Assembly: GCF_016863035.1 (NCBI RefSeq)
Contig: NZ_BOOC01000032.1
Coordinates: 62,001-126,000, forward strand
DNA: 64,000 bases
DNA from: Microbispora corallina
GTDB taxonomy: Bacteria > Actinomycetota > Actinomycetes > Streptosporangiales > Streptosporangiaceae
Direction: 5' to 3'
How positions within the stretch are numbered: the first letter of the stretch is position 1; every line of letters begins with the position of its first letter. Below, one piece after another: positions 40,938 through 49,451 of the stretch. The translations under genes were made by a program, and so were the position numbers. Below the pieces are notes generated by a model that was not told where the DNA came from, searched no databases, and saw only the letters and a list, made by a program, of their open reading frames with translations.

Positions 40938-41607
40938 TCGGCGAAGGTCAGGATGACCACGCCGGTCGGTGCGGCTCCGCTCGGCGTTCGCGGCCCCCGC
41001 CGGGCGGTCGTCAGCCCGCGCGGGTGCGCCCCGATGCCGAAAGGGCCTCGGCCGCCTCCTGTCGCGGCAGGAGTCGAGAGGACCCTTACAACTGGTACGA
41101 TCCGGGCCATGGAGATTGAGGTCGACAGAATCTAGCCACCGAACTGCCGGTGGCTTTCACCTGCGGGAAGCATCGCTCCCTCATCGGTGACGACTGTTCC
41201 CTCCCCGCAGAGCCGTTGGTCCGCCGCTTCATGGCGTCGACCTTCCTGCGTGAACCTCACCGGTACGTTCGCATCGCACCGACCTCGGTCACGAGTCCGT
41301 GCTCGCGAACACCTGCGATGTCGATCTCGCCGTCTTTCCGGCTTCTCTCCGCTCCGACAGCGGACCCGCCCGCTGCCGCACGTCGGCGGGCTTCCCCGGT
41401 GCCGGGATCGACTCCGTTGCCGCACTGACACCTGGCCAGGGTCCGGTTGCCGCTGTCAGCTTCGCCGGCTCTCGCAGAAGGCCATCACACGCAGCACCGC
41501 GAGTCCCACTCCGAGACCTGTCACGTCGCGCGCGATGGACGACAAGCGCACTGATCCCCAGCACACCCGTCCCGCGGTGACGGGCAGAAAGAAGAGACCC
41601 ACCAGCC
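40938..41607. other. Intergenic region (670 bp) with duplicated exporter fragment and ABC-F leader
   Basis: Positions 40960-41048 are a diverged copy of the ABC exporter segment 37681-37770, and on the minus strand encode FGIGAHPRGL against FGIGAHLRGL. Position 41109 starts a nine-codon open frame (MEIEVDRI, stop at 41133-41135) that runs into a 7-bp hairpin (GCCACCG 41135-41141, CGGTGGC 41148-41154). The remaining 450 bp up to ATG 41608 show no gene and are probably the leader or promoter of the ABC-F gene. Confidence 0.5.
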
Positions 41608-43215
41608 ATGTCCACCAAATCCGCCATCACCCTCCGCGACCTGACGTTCGAATGGCCCGACGGCGCCGTCGCACTCTCCGGCGTCAACGGCACGTTCACG
41701 ACCGGCCGCACCGGCCTGATCGGCCGCAACGGCGCCGGGAAGTCGACCCTGCTGCGGCTGATCGCCGGAATCCTGACCCCGACGTCCGGCCAGATCGACA
41801 CGATCGGCGAGGTCGGCTACCTGCCGCAGACGCTCACCCTCCACCAGGAGACGACCGTCGCCGGACTCCTCGGAATCGACGGCGTCCTCGCCGCGATGAG
41901 AGCGATCGAGGCCGGTGACGTCGACCAGCGGCACTTCGACACCATCGGCGACGACTGGGACATCGAGGCGCGCGCCGACGAGGCGCTGCACCAGATCGGC
42001 TTCGCCGCGGCGGACCTCGACCGCCGGATCGCCGAGGTCTCCGGCGGGGAGGCGATGCTCATCGCCATCACGGGCCTGCGCATCCGCCGCACTCCGATCA
42101 CGCTGCTCGACGAGCCCACCAACAACCTCGACCGGCCCACCCGGGCCAGGCTCGCCGAGTTCGTGGACGAATGGCCCGGAACGCTCGTCGTCGTCAGCCA
42201 CGACCTCGAACTCCTGGAGCACATGGAGAACACCACCGAGCTCTACGCCGGGAACCTCGACACGTTCGGCGGACCCTACAGCGCGTGGAAGGAGCACCGG
42301 GAACAGGAGCAGGCCGCCGCCGTCCAGGCCGCTCGTTCGGCCCAGCAGGCGCTCAAGGTCGAGAAACGGCAGCGGGTCGAGGCCGAGACCAAGCTCGCCC
42401 GCAGGGAGCGCACCGCCAGGAAGACGCAGAAGGACGGAGGCATCCCGAAGATCCTGGCCGGCAACAGGGCCAGCAGGGCGCAGGCATCCGCCGGATCGCT
42501 GCGCTCCACCCTGGACGACAAGGTCCAGGCCGCCCAGGCCGCCGCCGACGCCGCCGACGCACGCGTCCGCGAGGACGGGCACATCAACCTCACGCTTCCC
42601 GACCCCGACGTACCGCGCGGCCGCCGCCTCGCCGAGCTCCACGACGACGACCGCACCGTGGTCGTCCAGGGGCCGGAGCGAGTCGCCCTCGTCGGGCCGA
42701 ACGGGGCCGGGAAGTCGACGTTGGTCGAGCAGCTCCTCCATGGCGGAACGCCGACGCCCGGCCGGGCGCACGGGAGACTCCTGACCGATCTCGTCGGCTA
42801 CCTGCCCCAGCGCCTCGACGGACTCGATGAGGACGCGAGCGCCATGGCGAACGTGCAGGCGGTCGCTCCCGGCACACCGGCCGGGACGATCCGCAACCAG
42901 CTCGCCCGCCTGCTGCTGCGCGGGGACAGCGCCGACCGTCCGGTCAGCACCCTCTCAGGCGGTGAACGCTTCCGGGTCTCGCTCGCGAGACTCCTCCTCG
43001 CCGAGCCGCCCGCCCAGCTGCTGATCCTCGACGAACCCACCAACAACCTCGACATCGCCAGCGTCGAGCAACTCGCGGAAGCCCTCGACGCCTACCGCGG
43101 AGCCCTCCTCGTCGTCAGCCACGACTTCGCGTTCCTCGAGCGGATCGGGATCGACACGGTCCTCGAACTCGGCGCGGACGGGCGCATGCGCCAACGTCCC
43201 GGCCTGGCCATCTGA
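41608..43215 (+). CDS. ABC-F family ATPase (ribosome-associated, possible antibiotic resistance)
   Basis: A 535-residue protein with two ATPase domains and no membrane segments. Domain 1: GLIGRNGAGKSTLLRL, VSGGEAMLIAI (signature) and ITLLDEPTNNLD. A charged linker (about 220-320, EQEQAAAVQAARSAQQALKV) is the P-site tRNA interaction motif region. Domain 2: VALVGPNGAGKSTLVEQ, LSGGERFRVSLARLLL and LLILDEPTNNLD. This is the layout of ABC-F proteins that act on the ribosome and often protect against macrolides, lincosamides or pleuromutilins; others regulate translation. The ATG at 41608 is preceded by AGAAAGAAGAGA. A long untranslated leader hints at attenuation control, usual for resistance versions. 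Confidence 0.88.
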   Translation: MSTKSAITLRDLTFEWPDGAVALSGVNGTFTTGRTGLIGRNGAGKSTLLRLIAGILTPTSGQIDTIGEVGYLPQTLTLHQETTVAGLLGIDGVLAAMRAIEAGDVDQRHFDTIGDDWDIEARADEALHQIGFAAADLDRRIAEVSGGEAMLIAITGLRIRRTPITLLDEPTNNLDRPTRARLAEFVDEWPGTLVVVSHDLELLEHMENTTELYAGNLDTFGGPYSAWKEHREQEQAAAVQAARSAQQALKVEKRQRVEAETKLARRERTARKTQKDGGIPKILAGNRASRAQASAGSLRSTLDDKVQAAQAAADAADARVREDGHINLTLPDPDVPRGRRLAELHDDDRTVVVQGPERVALVGPNGAGKSTLVEQLLHGGTPTPGRAHGRLLTDLVGYLPQRLDGLDEDASAMANVQAVAPGTPAGTIRNQLARLLLRGDSADRPVSTLSGGERFRVSLARLLLAEPPAQLLILDEPTNNLDIASVEQLAEALDAYRGALLVVSHDFAFLERIGIDTVLELGADGRMRQRPGLAI

Positions 43216-43230
43216 CGAGACGTGCCTGTG

Positions 43231-43757
43231 TCACACCGGGAACGTCACCCCGGTCAGGTCCTCGGAGATCGTCCACAGCCGACGCTGGGCGGCCACGTCG
43301 TAGGACTGCGCGCTCGACCTGACGAGCCGGGGACATGCAGCATTCTGTCGAGCAGCAGCCCGGTGAGAGCGAAGTGGCCCAGGTGATTGGTGCCGAACTG
43401 CAGCTCGAAGCCGTCCGCCGTGGTCGCTTGCGAGGCGTACATGATTCCGGCGTTGTTGATCAGCAGGTCGACGCGGTCACGGGTGGCCCGCAGTTCGTCC
43501 GCGGCCGCGCGGACGGAGGCGAGCGAAGCGAGGTCGAGGCGTTGCACCGCGACGTCGGCGTCCGGAGTGGCCTCGGTGATCTCGGCGGCGGCGCGCCTGC
43601 CCTTGTCCGTGTCCCGTACGGCGAGGATCACGGACGCCCCGCGCGCGGCGAGCACCGTGGCGGTCTCGAAGCCGATGCCGGTGTTGCCCCCGGTGATCAC
43701 GGCGACGCGGCCCCGCTGATCGGGCACGTCGGCGATGGTCCACCACTGTCGGGGCAT
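43231..43757 (-). pseudogene. Short-chain dehydrogenase with internal deletion and frameshift
   Basis: The N-terminal half is intact from ATG 43757 (GGAGGAACC upstream): PDQRGRVAVITGGNTGIGFE is the cofactor loop, LLINNAGIMYA the NNAG motif, FGTNHLGHFALTGLLLDRML follows, and then sense is lost near residue 150. The C-terminal tail of such enzymes (AQSYDVAAQRRLWTISEDL then TGVTFPV, stop at 43231) continues in another frame. The catalytic Tyr-x3-Lys region and about 100 residues are missing, so the product is inactive. It diverges from the TetR gene. Confidence 0.8.
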
Positions 43758-43776
43758 GGTTCCTCCAGATAAAATC

Positions 43777-43819
43777 GGGGCGCTCGTTCCGCTTAGGAAC
43801 CTACCGGAACGCGCGCCCC
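43777..43819. promoter_or_regulatory. Probable TetR operator between the SDR remnant and tetR
   Basis: GGGGCGCTCGTTCCG (43777-43791) and CGGAACGCGCGCCCC (43805-43819) form a 15-bp inverted repeat with one mismatch. The inner GTTCC-5-GGAAC also pairs. It lies in the divergent promoter region. The left arm recurs exactly at 44460-44474. Confidence 0.65.
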
Positions 43820-43839
43820 GCTTGTCCAGGAGAGTCGTT

Positions 43840-44457
43840 GTGACTGAGAAACCCCGGCCGCTGCGCGCGGACGCCGCCCGCAACCGCGCTCGCGTGTTGC
43901 AGGTCGCCTACGAGACGTTCGCCGAAGAGGGCGCGGGCGTCCCGATCGACGAGATCGCCCGCCGCGCGGGAGTGGGCGCCGGCACGGTGTACCGGCACTT
44001 CCCCACCAAGGAATCGTTGTTCCAGGCCATCGTGGCCGACCGATTGCGGCAGATCGTCGAGTGGACGCGCGCACAGGCGGCGGCCGACCCCGGCGAAGGG
44101 CTGTACGCGTTCCTCTTCCAGATGGCCGAGCAGGGCGCGACCGACCTGGGGCTCACGGAAGCCTTCGCCGGAAGTGGCTTCGACCTGGCGGCGGCGCTGC
44201 CCGACGCCGAGAAGGAGTTCACGGAAATGATGACCGAGATCCTCGCCCAGGCCCAGCGCGCGGGGACCGTACGGCCCGACCTCGACGCGGCCGACATCAA
44301 GACCCTGGTCGTCGGCCTGCAGGCGATGCGCCGCTTCCGCGGCGACAGCGACCTGATGCGGCGCGTCTACCCGGTGATCCGAGCCGGCCTGGCCGTACCG
44401 GACTCGCCTGAGCCATCGACGCGAGGCTCCGGGACCGAGCGACTGGGCTCCGCATAA
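43840..44457 (+). CDS. TetR-family transcriptional repressor
   Basis: A 205-residue regulator. RADAARNRARVLQVAYETFAEEG (first helices), then VPIDEIARRAGVGAGTVYRHFPTKESLFQA is the HTH (recognition helix GVGAGTVYRHF). The C-terminal ligand domain has FLFQMAEQGATDLGLTEAF and LVVGLQAMRRF. GTG 43840 with CCAGGAG upstream is the preferred start. It is divergent from the decayed SDR, and an identical operator half lies before the downstream oxidoreductase remnant, so it probably controlled both. Confidence 0.87.
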   Translation: MTEKPRPLRADAARNRARVLQVAYETFAEEGAGVPIDEIARRAGVGAGTVYRHFPTKESLFQAIVADRLRQIVEWTRAQAAADPGEGLYAFLFQMAEQGATDLGLTEAFAGSGFDLAAALPDAEKEFTEMMTEILAQAQRAGTVRPDLDAADIKTLVVGLQAMRRFRGDSDLMRRVYPVIRAGLAVPDSPEPSTRGSGTERLGSA

Positions 44458-44459
44458 CC

Positions 44460-44480
44460 GGGGCGCTCGTTCCGGTATAG
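44460..44480 (+). promoter_or_regulatory. Second TetR operator half plus -10 element
   Basis: GGGGCGCTCGTTCCG at 44460-44474 repeats the operator arm found at 43777, with TATAGT (44476-44481) overlapping as a likely -10 box for the following oxidoreductase remnant. Confidence 0.55.
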
Positions 44481-44493
44481 TCCTAACCGGGAG

Positions 44494-44853
44494 ATCATCC
44501 GCAGCCGGCACATCAGCCTGACCACCTTCCGCAGGAACGGCGGGGCCGTACCGACCCCGGTCGGGTTCGTCGTCGACGGCGACGACCTGTTCGTGCTGAC
44601 GGCGCGAGACAGCGGCAAGGCCAAACGCATCCGCGACAACTCGTCCGTCGTGGTCGCACCGTGCGACGGCAGGGGCCACATCCTGGAGGGCGCGCCGAGC
44701 GCGGAGGCCACGGCCCGGCTTCTGGACGAGGCGCAGACGGCCCGCGTCCGGAGACTCATGTCGCGCAGGTATCCCGTGGCTCGGTTGGTGTTCTGGTGGA
44801 ACCGGCTCCGCGGTGGCACTGACCCCTTGATCGGCATCGAGGTGACGCTGTGA
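44494..44853 (+). pseudogene. PPOX-class F420-dependent oxidoreductase lacking its start
   Basis: The frame reads IIRSRHISLTTFRRNGGAVP, TPVGFVVDGDDLFVLTARDSGKAKRIR (GKAKRIR is the cofactor strand) and VVVAPCDGRGHILEGAP, typical of F420-dependent PPOX-class proteins of 120-140 residues. No ATG, GTG or TTG precedes the family sequence; the first in-frame start lies inside the fold at 44593. The promoter-like TATAGT and the TetR box sit just upstream, so only the first few codons seem to be lost. It may be inactive or use a non-standard start. Confidence 0.6.
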
Positions 44854-45111
44854 CCATCCCTCCGGGCACCGGACGCGAGGGAGCCTCGATTGCCGAGGCA
44901 GGTGCGGCGGCGCCGCCGACCGTTTCCGCCCCCGGAACAACTGATCGCTGTGCACGCCGCGCGGGCCTGAGGAACTGACCGCACGGAAATCGGACTGTCG
45001 AGCTACGGTGCCGCGCCCACCCCGGAACTCCTGACGGAGATCGAGCGCACGGCGGCACACGGCTTCTCGCGCTCTCCACGCAGGATCTCCAGCGCCTGGA
45101 GCACGCTTCGT
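44854..45111. other. Gap with possible gene fragments (258 bp)
   Basis: A plus-strand stretch near 44990-45065 reads IGLSSYGAAPTPELLTEIER, followed in another frame by LSTQDLQRLEHASFNPV. These look like scraps of a decayed gene, but are too short to assign. Confidence 0.3.
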
Positions 45112-45837
45112 TCAACCCGGTACGTGGCCGACGGCGTCGAAGACGGCCGCGGCCACCGCGTCGGGCTGGGACGCCCCCACGGCGTGGGAGGCGCCCGCGA
45201 TCTCACGGGTTCCGCGCGAGCCGGCGCGTTCGGCCATGAACCTCAGCGCGGCGGCCGGGATGTTGAGGTCGCTATCACCGTGGACGAACCAGGACGGCTT
45301 GGCACGCCAGCCCGGCTCGCTCACCGTCAGCCCGTCAGTCAGCGCCTGTTCGGTCACCGGCCGTTGGGTGGCCGCCATCAGGGCGGCCTCATCGGCGTCG
45401 AGATCGGCGCAGAACTGGTGGTGGAACCTGTCCTCGGCGATCCGGAACTCGTTGCCGCCGGAGGAGACCGGGTAGGCGACCAAGGTGCCACCCAGGCTGC
45501 TGCCCTCGAACGTGCCGGACAGCACCAGCGCGCTCTCCCCGGGTTCGGGCGCGAAGGCGGCGACGTACACGAGGGCCTGCACGGCGTCGTTGCCGGACGC
45601 CGCCTGGCTGATCACCATGCCGCCGTAGGAATGGCCGACCAGGACGACCGGCCGTCCGATGCCGGCGATCACGTCGCGCACATAGGCGGCGTCGCCCTCC
45701 ACGCTCCGCAACGGGTTGGCCGCCGCGACGGCGGTCAGCCCGCGGCCGTGCAGACGCTGGATGACGCGGTTCCAGCTCCCCGACTCGGCGAAGGCGCCAT
45801 GGACGAGGACGACGACGGGCTGTTCCGTGGCGGTCAT
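45112..45837 (-). CDS. Alpha/beta-fold hydrolase (EstC-like)
   Basis: A 241-residue enzyme. VVVLVHGAFAESGSWNRV is the oxyanion HG motif, VLVGHSYGGMVISQAA carries the nucleophile Ser in GHSYGG, WFVHGDSDLNIP the acid Asp and GASHAVGASQP the catalytic His. This is the small esterase/hydrolase group close to plant methylesterase-like proteins. ATG 45837 with AAAGGTGA upstream. It is last in a same-strand row with an SDR and two more hydrolases. Confidence 0.85.
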   Translation of the reverse strand: MTATEQPVVVLVHGAFAESGSWNRVIQRLHGRGLTAVAAANPLRSVEGDAAYVRDVIAGIGRPVVLVGHSYGGMVISQAASGNDAVQALVYVAAFAPEPGESALVLSGTFEGSSLGGTLVAYPVSSGGNEFRIAEDRFHHQFCADLDADEAALMAATQRPVTEQALTDGLTVSEPGWRAKPSWFVHGDSDLNIPAAALRFMAERAGSRGTREIAGASHAVGASQPDAVAAAVFDAVGHVPG

Positions 45838-45961
45838 GAGTTCACCTTTCCGGAGGTCAGAGCGGCCTCGATTACCTCGACGGCCTGGGCGGCGGCGCCT
45901 GCCGCCGCGGTGGAGCGGAGCCACGAACGCACCGACGAGGCGCGCGCCGCCGTCCACCCGG

Positions 45962-46750
45962 TCACAGGGTGCCGATCAGGCCGCCGTCGATGACGAAGTC
46001 CGCGCCGGTGACGTTGCCGGCGCGCTCGCTGGCGAGCAGGACGACGAGGTCGGCGACCTCGTCCGGGCGGGTGAACCGGCCGGTGACCGAGTCGGCGGCG
46101 GCCTGCTCCGCCACCGCGTGCGACTCGCCGCCGTTGTGGCGGGCGAGCGTGGCGGCGACGCCGTCCGCGCCGAGCCACAGGTCGGTGGCGACCGGCCCGG
46201 GGCTGACGGTGTTGACCCGTATCCCGTGCGGGCCGAGCTCCTTCGACAAGGACTTGCTGAAACTGGCCAGGGCCGCCTTCGCGGCGCTGTAGTCGATCAC
46301 CAGCGGGTCCGGCAGCGACGCGTTGACCGAGCTGACGGACACGATCGTGCCGGCGCCGCGGCCGAGCATGAGCGGCAGCGCCTCGCGGGTGGCGCGCACC
46401 GCGGACAGGAAGTTGACGGTCAGGGTGGCGAGCCAGTCCACGTCGGTGACGGAGGCGAAGCCGCCCGTGCGCGGGCGTACCCCGCCGACGTTGTTGACCA
46501 GGATGTCCAGGCCGCCGAAGGCCTCGCCGGCGGCCTCGACCAGTTCGGCCGGGCCGTCCAGGGTGGTGAGGTCCACCGCGACCGGGCGGACGCGGCCCCC
46601 CGCCGCCAGCTCGGACAGCTCGGCACTGATGTGCCGCGCTCCGGCGGTCACGCTGACGCCCTCTGCCGCGAGCGCCCGGGTGATCGCCAGCCCGATGCCC
46701 TTGCTCGCGCCGGTGACCACGGCGGTCCTGCCTGACAGGTGCAGCTCCAT
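45962..46750 (-). CDS. Short-chain dehydrogenase/reductase
   Basis: A 262-residue classical SDR. AVVTGASKGIGLAI is the cofactor loop, DILVNNVGGVRP the NNxG motif, VSVSSVNASLPDPLVIDYSA holds the catalytic Ser, then YSAAKAALASFSKSLSKEL with Tyr-x3-Lys; GADFVIDGGLIGTL is the usual C-terminal cofactor-side tail. Complete triad, so probably active. Substrate unknown. It lies 54 bp downstream of the secreted hydrolase gene. Confidence 0.88.
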   Translation of the reverse strand: MELHLSGRTAVVTGASKGIGLAITRALAAEGVSVTAGARHISAELSELAAGGRVRPVAVDLTTLDGPAELVEAAGEAFGGLDILVNNVGGVRPRTGGFASVTDVDWLATLTVNFLSAVRATREALPLMLGRGAGTIVSVSSVNASLPDPLVIDYSAAKAALASFSKSLSKELGPHGIRVNTVSPGPVATDLWLGADGVAATLARHNGGESHAVAEQAAADSVTGRFTRPDEVADLVVLLASERAGNVTGADFVIDGGLIGTL

Positions 46751-46804
46751 GACGGGCCTTTCTGCGGGACGTGGCCCCGCCCGGAGGCGGGGCCACGTGC
46801 GGGT

Positions 46805-47611
46805 TCAGCGGACGGACCTGGCGGCGGCGACGATGACGTCCACCACGGCCTGCGGCCGGGACAGCATGGACAGGTGCGACGCGGCGACCTCGGTGACGTG
46901 GCTGTGGGCCCGGTTCGCCATGGTGAGCTGCAGCGACGGCGGCAGGATGCCGTCCTTCGTGCCTACCAGGTACCAGCTCGGCAGCGTCTTCCATGCGGGC
47001 GCCCCGGACGGCTCCTGCAGCGCGCTCAGCGCGATCGGGCGCTGCCCGGCGGCCAACCGGGCGGCCGTGGCGGCCGGTAGATCACCGGCGAAGGCCTGCG
47101 GGAACACCGCCTGCTTGATGTAGAGGTCCACGTCTCCGGCCGGCGCCCCGGGGTAGGCCACGACGTCGAACAGCGCGCTCGGGTCGCCGCCGCCCTGCAG
47201 CCCGAGAACCGTCTCGCCCTTGTCGGGCGCGAACGCGTTGACGTACACGAGCGCCTTCACGTCGGGGTCGGTGCCGGCCGCGTTGGTCACGACCGCGCCG
47301 CCGTAGGAGTGGCCGACCAGGACGACAGGGCCGCTGGTCCGCTGGTCGAGGAACGCCGACAGGTACGCGGCGTCGCTGCCGAGCCCGCGCAGCGGGTTGG
47401 GCGCGGCGAGCACGGTGTACCCGAGCCGTTGCAGCAGGCCGGTCACGTCCGACCAGCTCGACGCGTCGGCCCAGGCGCCGTGCACGAGCACGATGGTCGG
47501 CTTCGGACGAACGGGACGGCTGGCGGCCGAGGCCGGGACGCCGAGCGTGAACAGGGCGAGGACGGCCAGCGTGATCAACGCACCGCGCCGCCGTAGGGGC
47601 CGGTTCATCAT
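46805..47611 (-). CDS. Secreted alpha/beta hydrolase
   Basis: A 268-residue hydrolase, related to the one at 45112. A signal peptide (RRRGALITLAVLALFTLGVPASAAS, cut near residue 31) makes it extracellular. TIVLVHGAWADASSWSDV, VLVGHSYGGAVVTNAAG (nucleophile Ser), WYLVGTKDGILPP (acid) and VAASHLSMLSRP (His) complete the triad. The start is ATG 47611 with GAGGTGG upstream; ATG 47608 follows directly. Confidence 0.85.
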   Translation of the reverse strand: MMNRPLRRRGALITLAVLALFTLGVPASAASRPVRPKPTIVLVHGAWADASSWSDVTGLLQRLGYTVLAAPNPLRGLGSDAAYLSAFLDQRTSGPVVLVGHSYGGAVVTNAAGTDPDVKALVYVNAFAPDKGETVLGLQGGGDPSALFDVVAYPGAPAGDVDLYIKQAVFPQAFAGDLPAATAARLAAGQRPIALSALQEPSGAPAWKTLPSWYLVGTKDGILPPSLQLTMANRAHSHVTEVAASHLSMLSRPQAVVDVIVAAARSVR

Positions 47612-47748
47612 GATGGGGATCCACCTCTCGGTCGAGGAAGGCGAGCAGGAGCCGGGCGGGAAGGCGCGGAACCACCCGAGGCCCGCCCGCAGGTAGCGGG
47701 CGAACCACCGGACCTGTGCCGACATCCCGGCACGTTCGGTGATCGCGT

Positions 47749-48540
47749 TCAGAGCGACTGGCGGGCGAGCCAGGCCAGCGTGACCTCGGCGACCTCGCGC
47801 CAGCCGCCGTCGATGGTGAGCGAGTGCGCCCGGTCAGGGAACTCGTGGAAGTCCGTGACCGCGGCGGAGTGCCGGTACTGCTTCAGGGTGGCCAGGGTGA
47901 CGGCCTCGGGCACGGTGTGGTCCCGGCCGCCGGTGATCAGCAGCAGCGGGCCGCGGCCCTCGTTCCCGGTCGCCACCTTCGCGGGCGAGTGCGGGTCGAA
48001 GTTGGCCGTCGCGGCCTCGAACAGCGGCTTTCCGGGCGCCGGGATGCTCCAGCGCCGGTACAGCTCTCCGGACTCCTGCTCGGAGACGGCGTTGCCGAAG
48101 GCGTACCGGAACTGCTCCTCGGTGAGCGACACGGCCCGGTTGCGGTTGGCGGGGTTGCGGAACACCGGGAGCGCCGAGCGCAGCGCGGTCAGCGGCACCG
48201 GCAGCACGCCCTTGATCTGCGCGGCGTCGATCGCGACGGCGGCGGCCCCGAGGTCCAGCCCGAGCAGCTTCTGAGCGATCATGCCGCCGAACGAGTGGCC
48301 GATCAGGATCGGCCGTTCCGGCAGACCATTGATGATCTTCGTGTAGTGCTCGACGACGTCGTCGATGCCGTGACGCGCGATGGCCTCAGGATTCGCCCGG
48401 GACTCCTCGACGGTCGCGCCGTCGCCGGGCCAGCCGGGCGCGCTCGGCGCGTAGCCGGCCTCCTGGAACAGGTCGATCCAGGGGGTCCAGGAGGAGGCGT
48501 GCAGCCAGAGTCCGTGAATGAAGATGACGGGGGTGCTCAT
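47749..48540 (-). CDS. Alpha/beta hydrolase
   Basis: A 263-residue enzyme. VIFIHGLWLHASSWTPWI, ILIGHSFGGMIAQKLLG (nucleophile Ser in GHSFGG), LLLITGGRDHTVP (acid Asp) and FPDRAHSLTIDGGW (His) form the triad. It belongs to the AB_hydrolase_6 group. First enzyme of the hydrolase row; a LuxR-type regulator of the same strand lies 275 bp upstream. Confidence 0.85.
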   Translation of the reverse strand: MSTPVIFIHGLWLHASSWTPWIDLFQEAGYAPSAPGWPGDGATVEESRANPEAIARHGIDDVVEHYTKIINGLPERPILIGHSFGGMIAQKLLGLDLGAAAVAIDAAQIKGVLPVPLTALRSALPVFRNPANRNRAVSLTEEQFRYAFGNAVSEQESGELYRRWSIPAPGKPLFEAATANFDPHSPAKVATGNEGRGPLLLITGGRDHTVPEAVTLATLKQYRHSAAVTDFHEFPDRAHSLTIDGGWREVAEVTLAWLARQSL

Positions 48541-48815
48541 GGTGACCTCTCAGCAAGGTGATCAAGCAGAAGGCCGGGGACCAGTGACGTGGAGCGCGCG
48601 GCCCGTGCGCGGCCCGGCCGGCCGCCAGGGGTGCGTACGGGCATGGTTGATCAGGGGTTCCGCGGCGGGAACGGGCGTACGCCCGGAGGATCAGGACGCC
48701 GTATCGAGTGCAGGTGCAGTCATCACGCTAGGGATCCGGCCCGCGAGCCACCCCACGTGAACACGTAGTCCTCGGCATTCGGGACCCCGCACGCCGTCAA
48801 CCCGGGATCACGGGC

Positions 48816-49388
48816 TCAGCCGGCCCGGGTCGCCATCAGCCGGGCCAGCTCCACCCGGGAGCGCACCTGGAACTTCCGGAACACCTGCCGCAGGTGGTAG
48901 TCGACGGTGTGCGGCGAGATGAACAGCAGGGCGGCCGTCTCCCGGTTGGTGAGCCCCCGGGCCACGTGCTCGGCGACGGTCCGTTCCGAATCGGTGAGCC
49001 GGGACCAGGCCGGCCCGGTCTCGTCCGACCGGCCGATCAGCCAGATCACCGCGCCGGCCAGGACATCGTCGTCGTAGACGCCCTCGCACCGCCCGGTCAG
49101 CGTGCCCGACGGCAGGGTCAGCCGCGCGGGCCGCCGCCCCGGCCCGATGCTCAGCCGCCGGCCGGCCCACTCCCACAGCAGCGTGCGGTCCGCGGACGAC
49201 AGCAGGCCCGCGGCGGCGCTGTTCACGAACATGGTGTGGGCGTCGACGACGGCGACGGGCCCCTTCGCCTTCCGGCGTACCTCAAGGAAATACGCGTGCA
49301 AAGCCCGATGCCGGCCGGGTCCGGCGGTGTGCGGATCGTGAGCGGGCACCGTTTGCTCCCCTGCGTCGCCTTGACCGGTCGTCCTCAT
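48816..49388 (-). CDS. LuxR-family transcriptional regulator
   Basis: A 190-residue protein. The N-terminal part (GPVAVVDAHTMFVNSAAAGLLS) resembles the tail of a GAF/PAS sensory region. The C-terminal LuxR HTH spans about 128-185: LTDSERTVAEHVARGLTNRE, then TAALLFISPHTVDYHLRQVFRKF. It could act on the downstream hydrolase/SDR row (inference). It follows closely downstream of the large LuxR gene (63 bp). Confidence 0.82.
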   Translation of the reverse strand: MRTTGQGDAGEQTVPAHDPHTAGPGRHRALHAYFLEVRRKAKGPVAVVDAHTMFVNSAAAGLLSSADRTLLWEWAGRRLSIGPGRRPARLTLPSGTLTGRCEGVYDDDVLAGAVIWLIGRSDETGPAWSRLTDSERTVAEHVARGLTNRETAALLFISPHTVDYHLRQVFRKFQVRSRVELARLMATRAG

Positions 49389-49451
49389 GGAACCGCGCCG
49401 GGGCGGGCCGCCGAATCAGGGAAACACCCCAGTATGTCCACAGGCCGGGGG

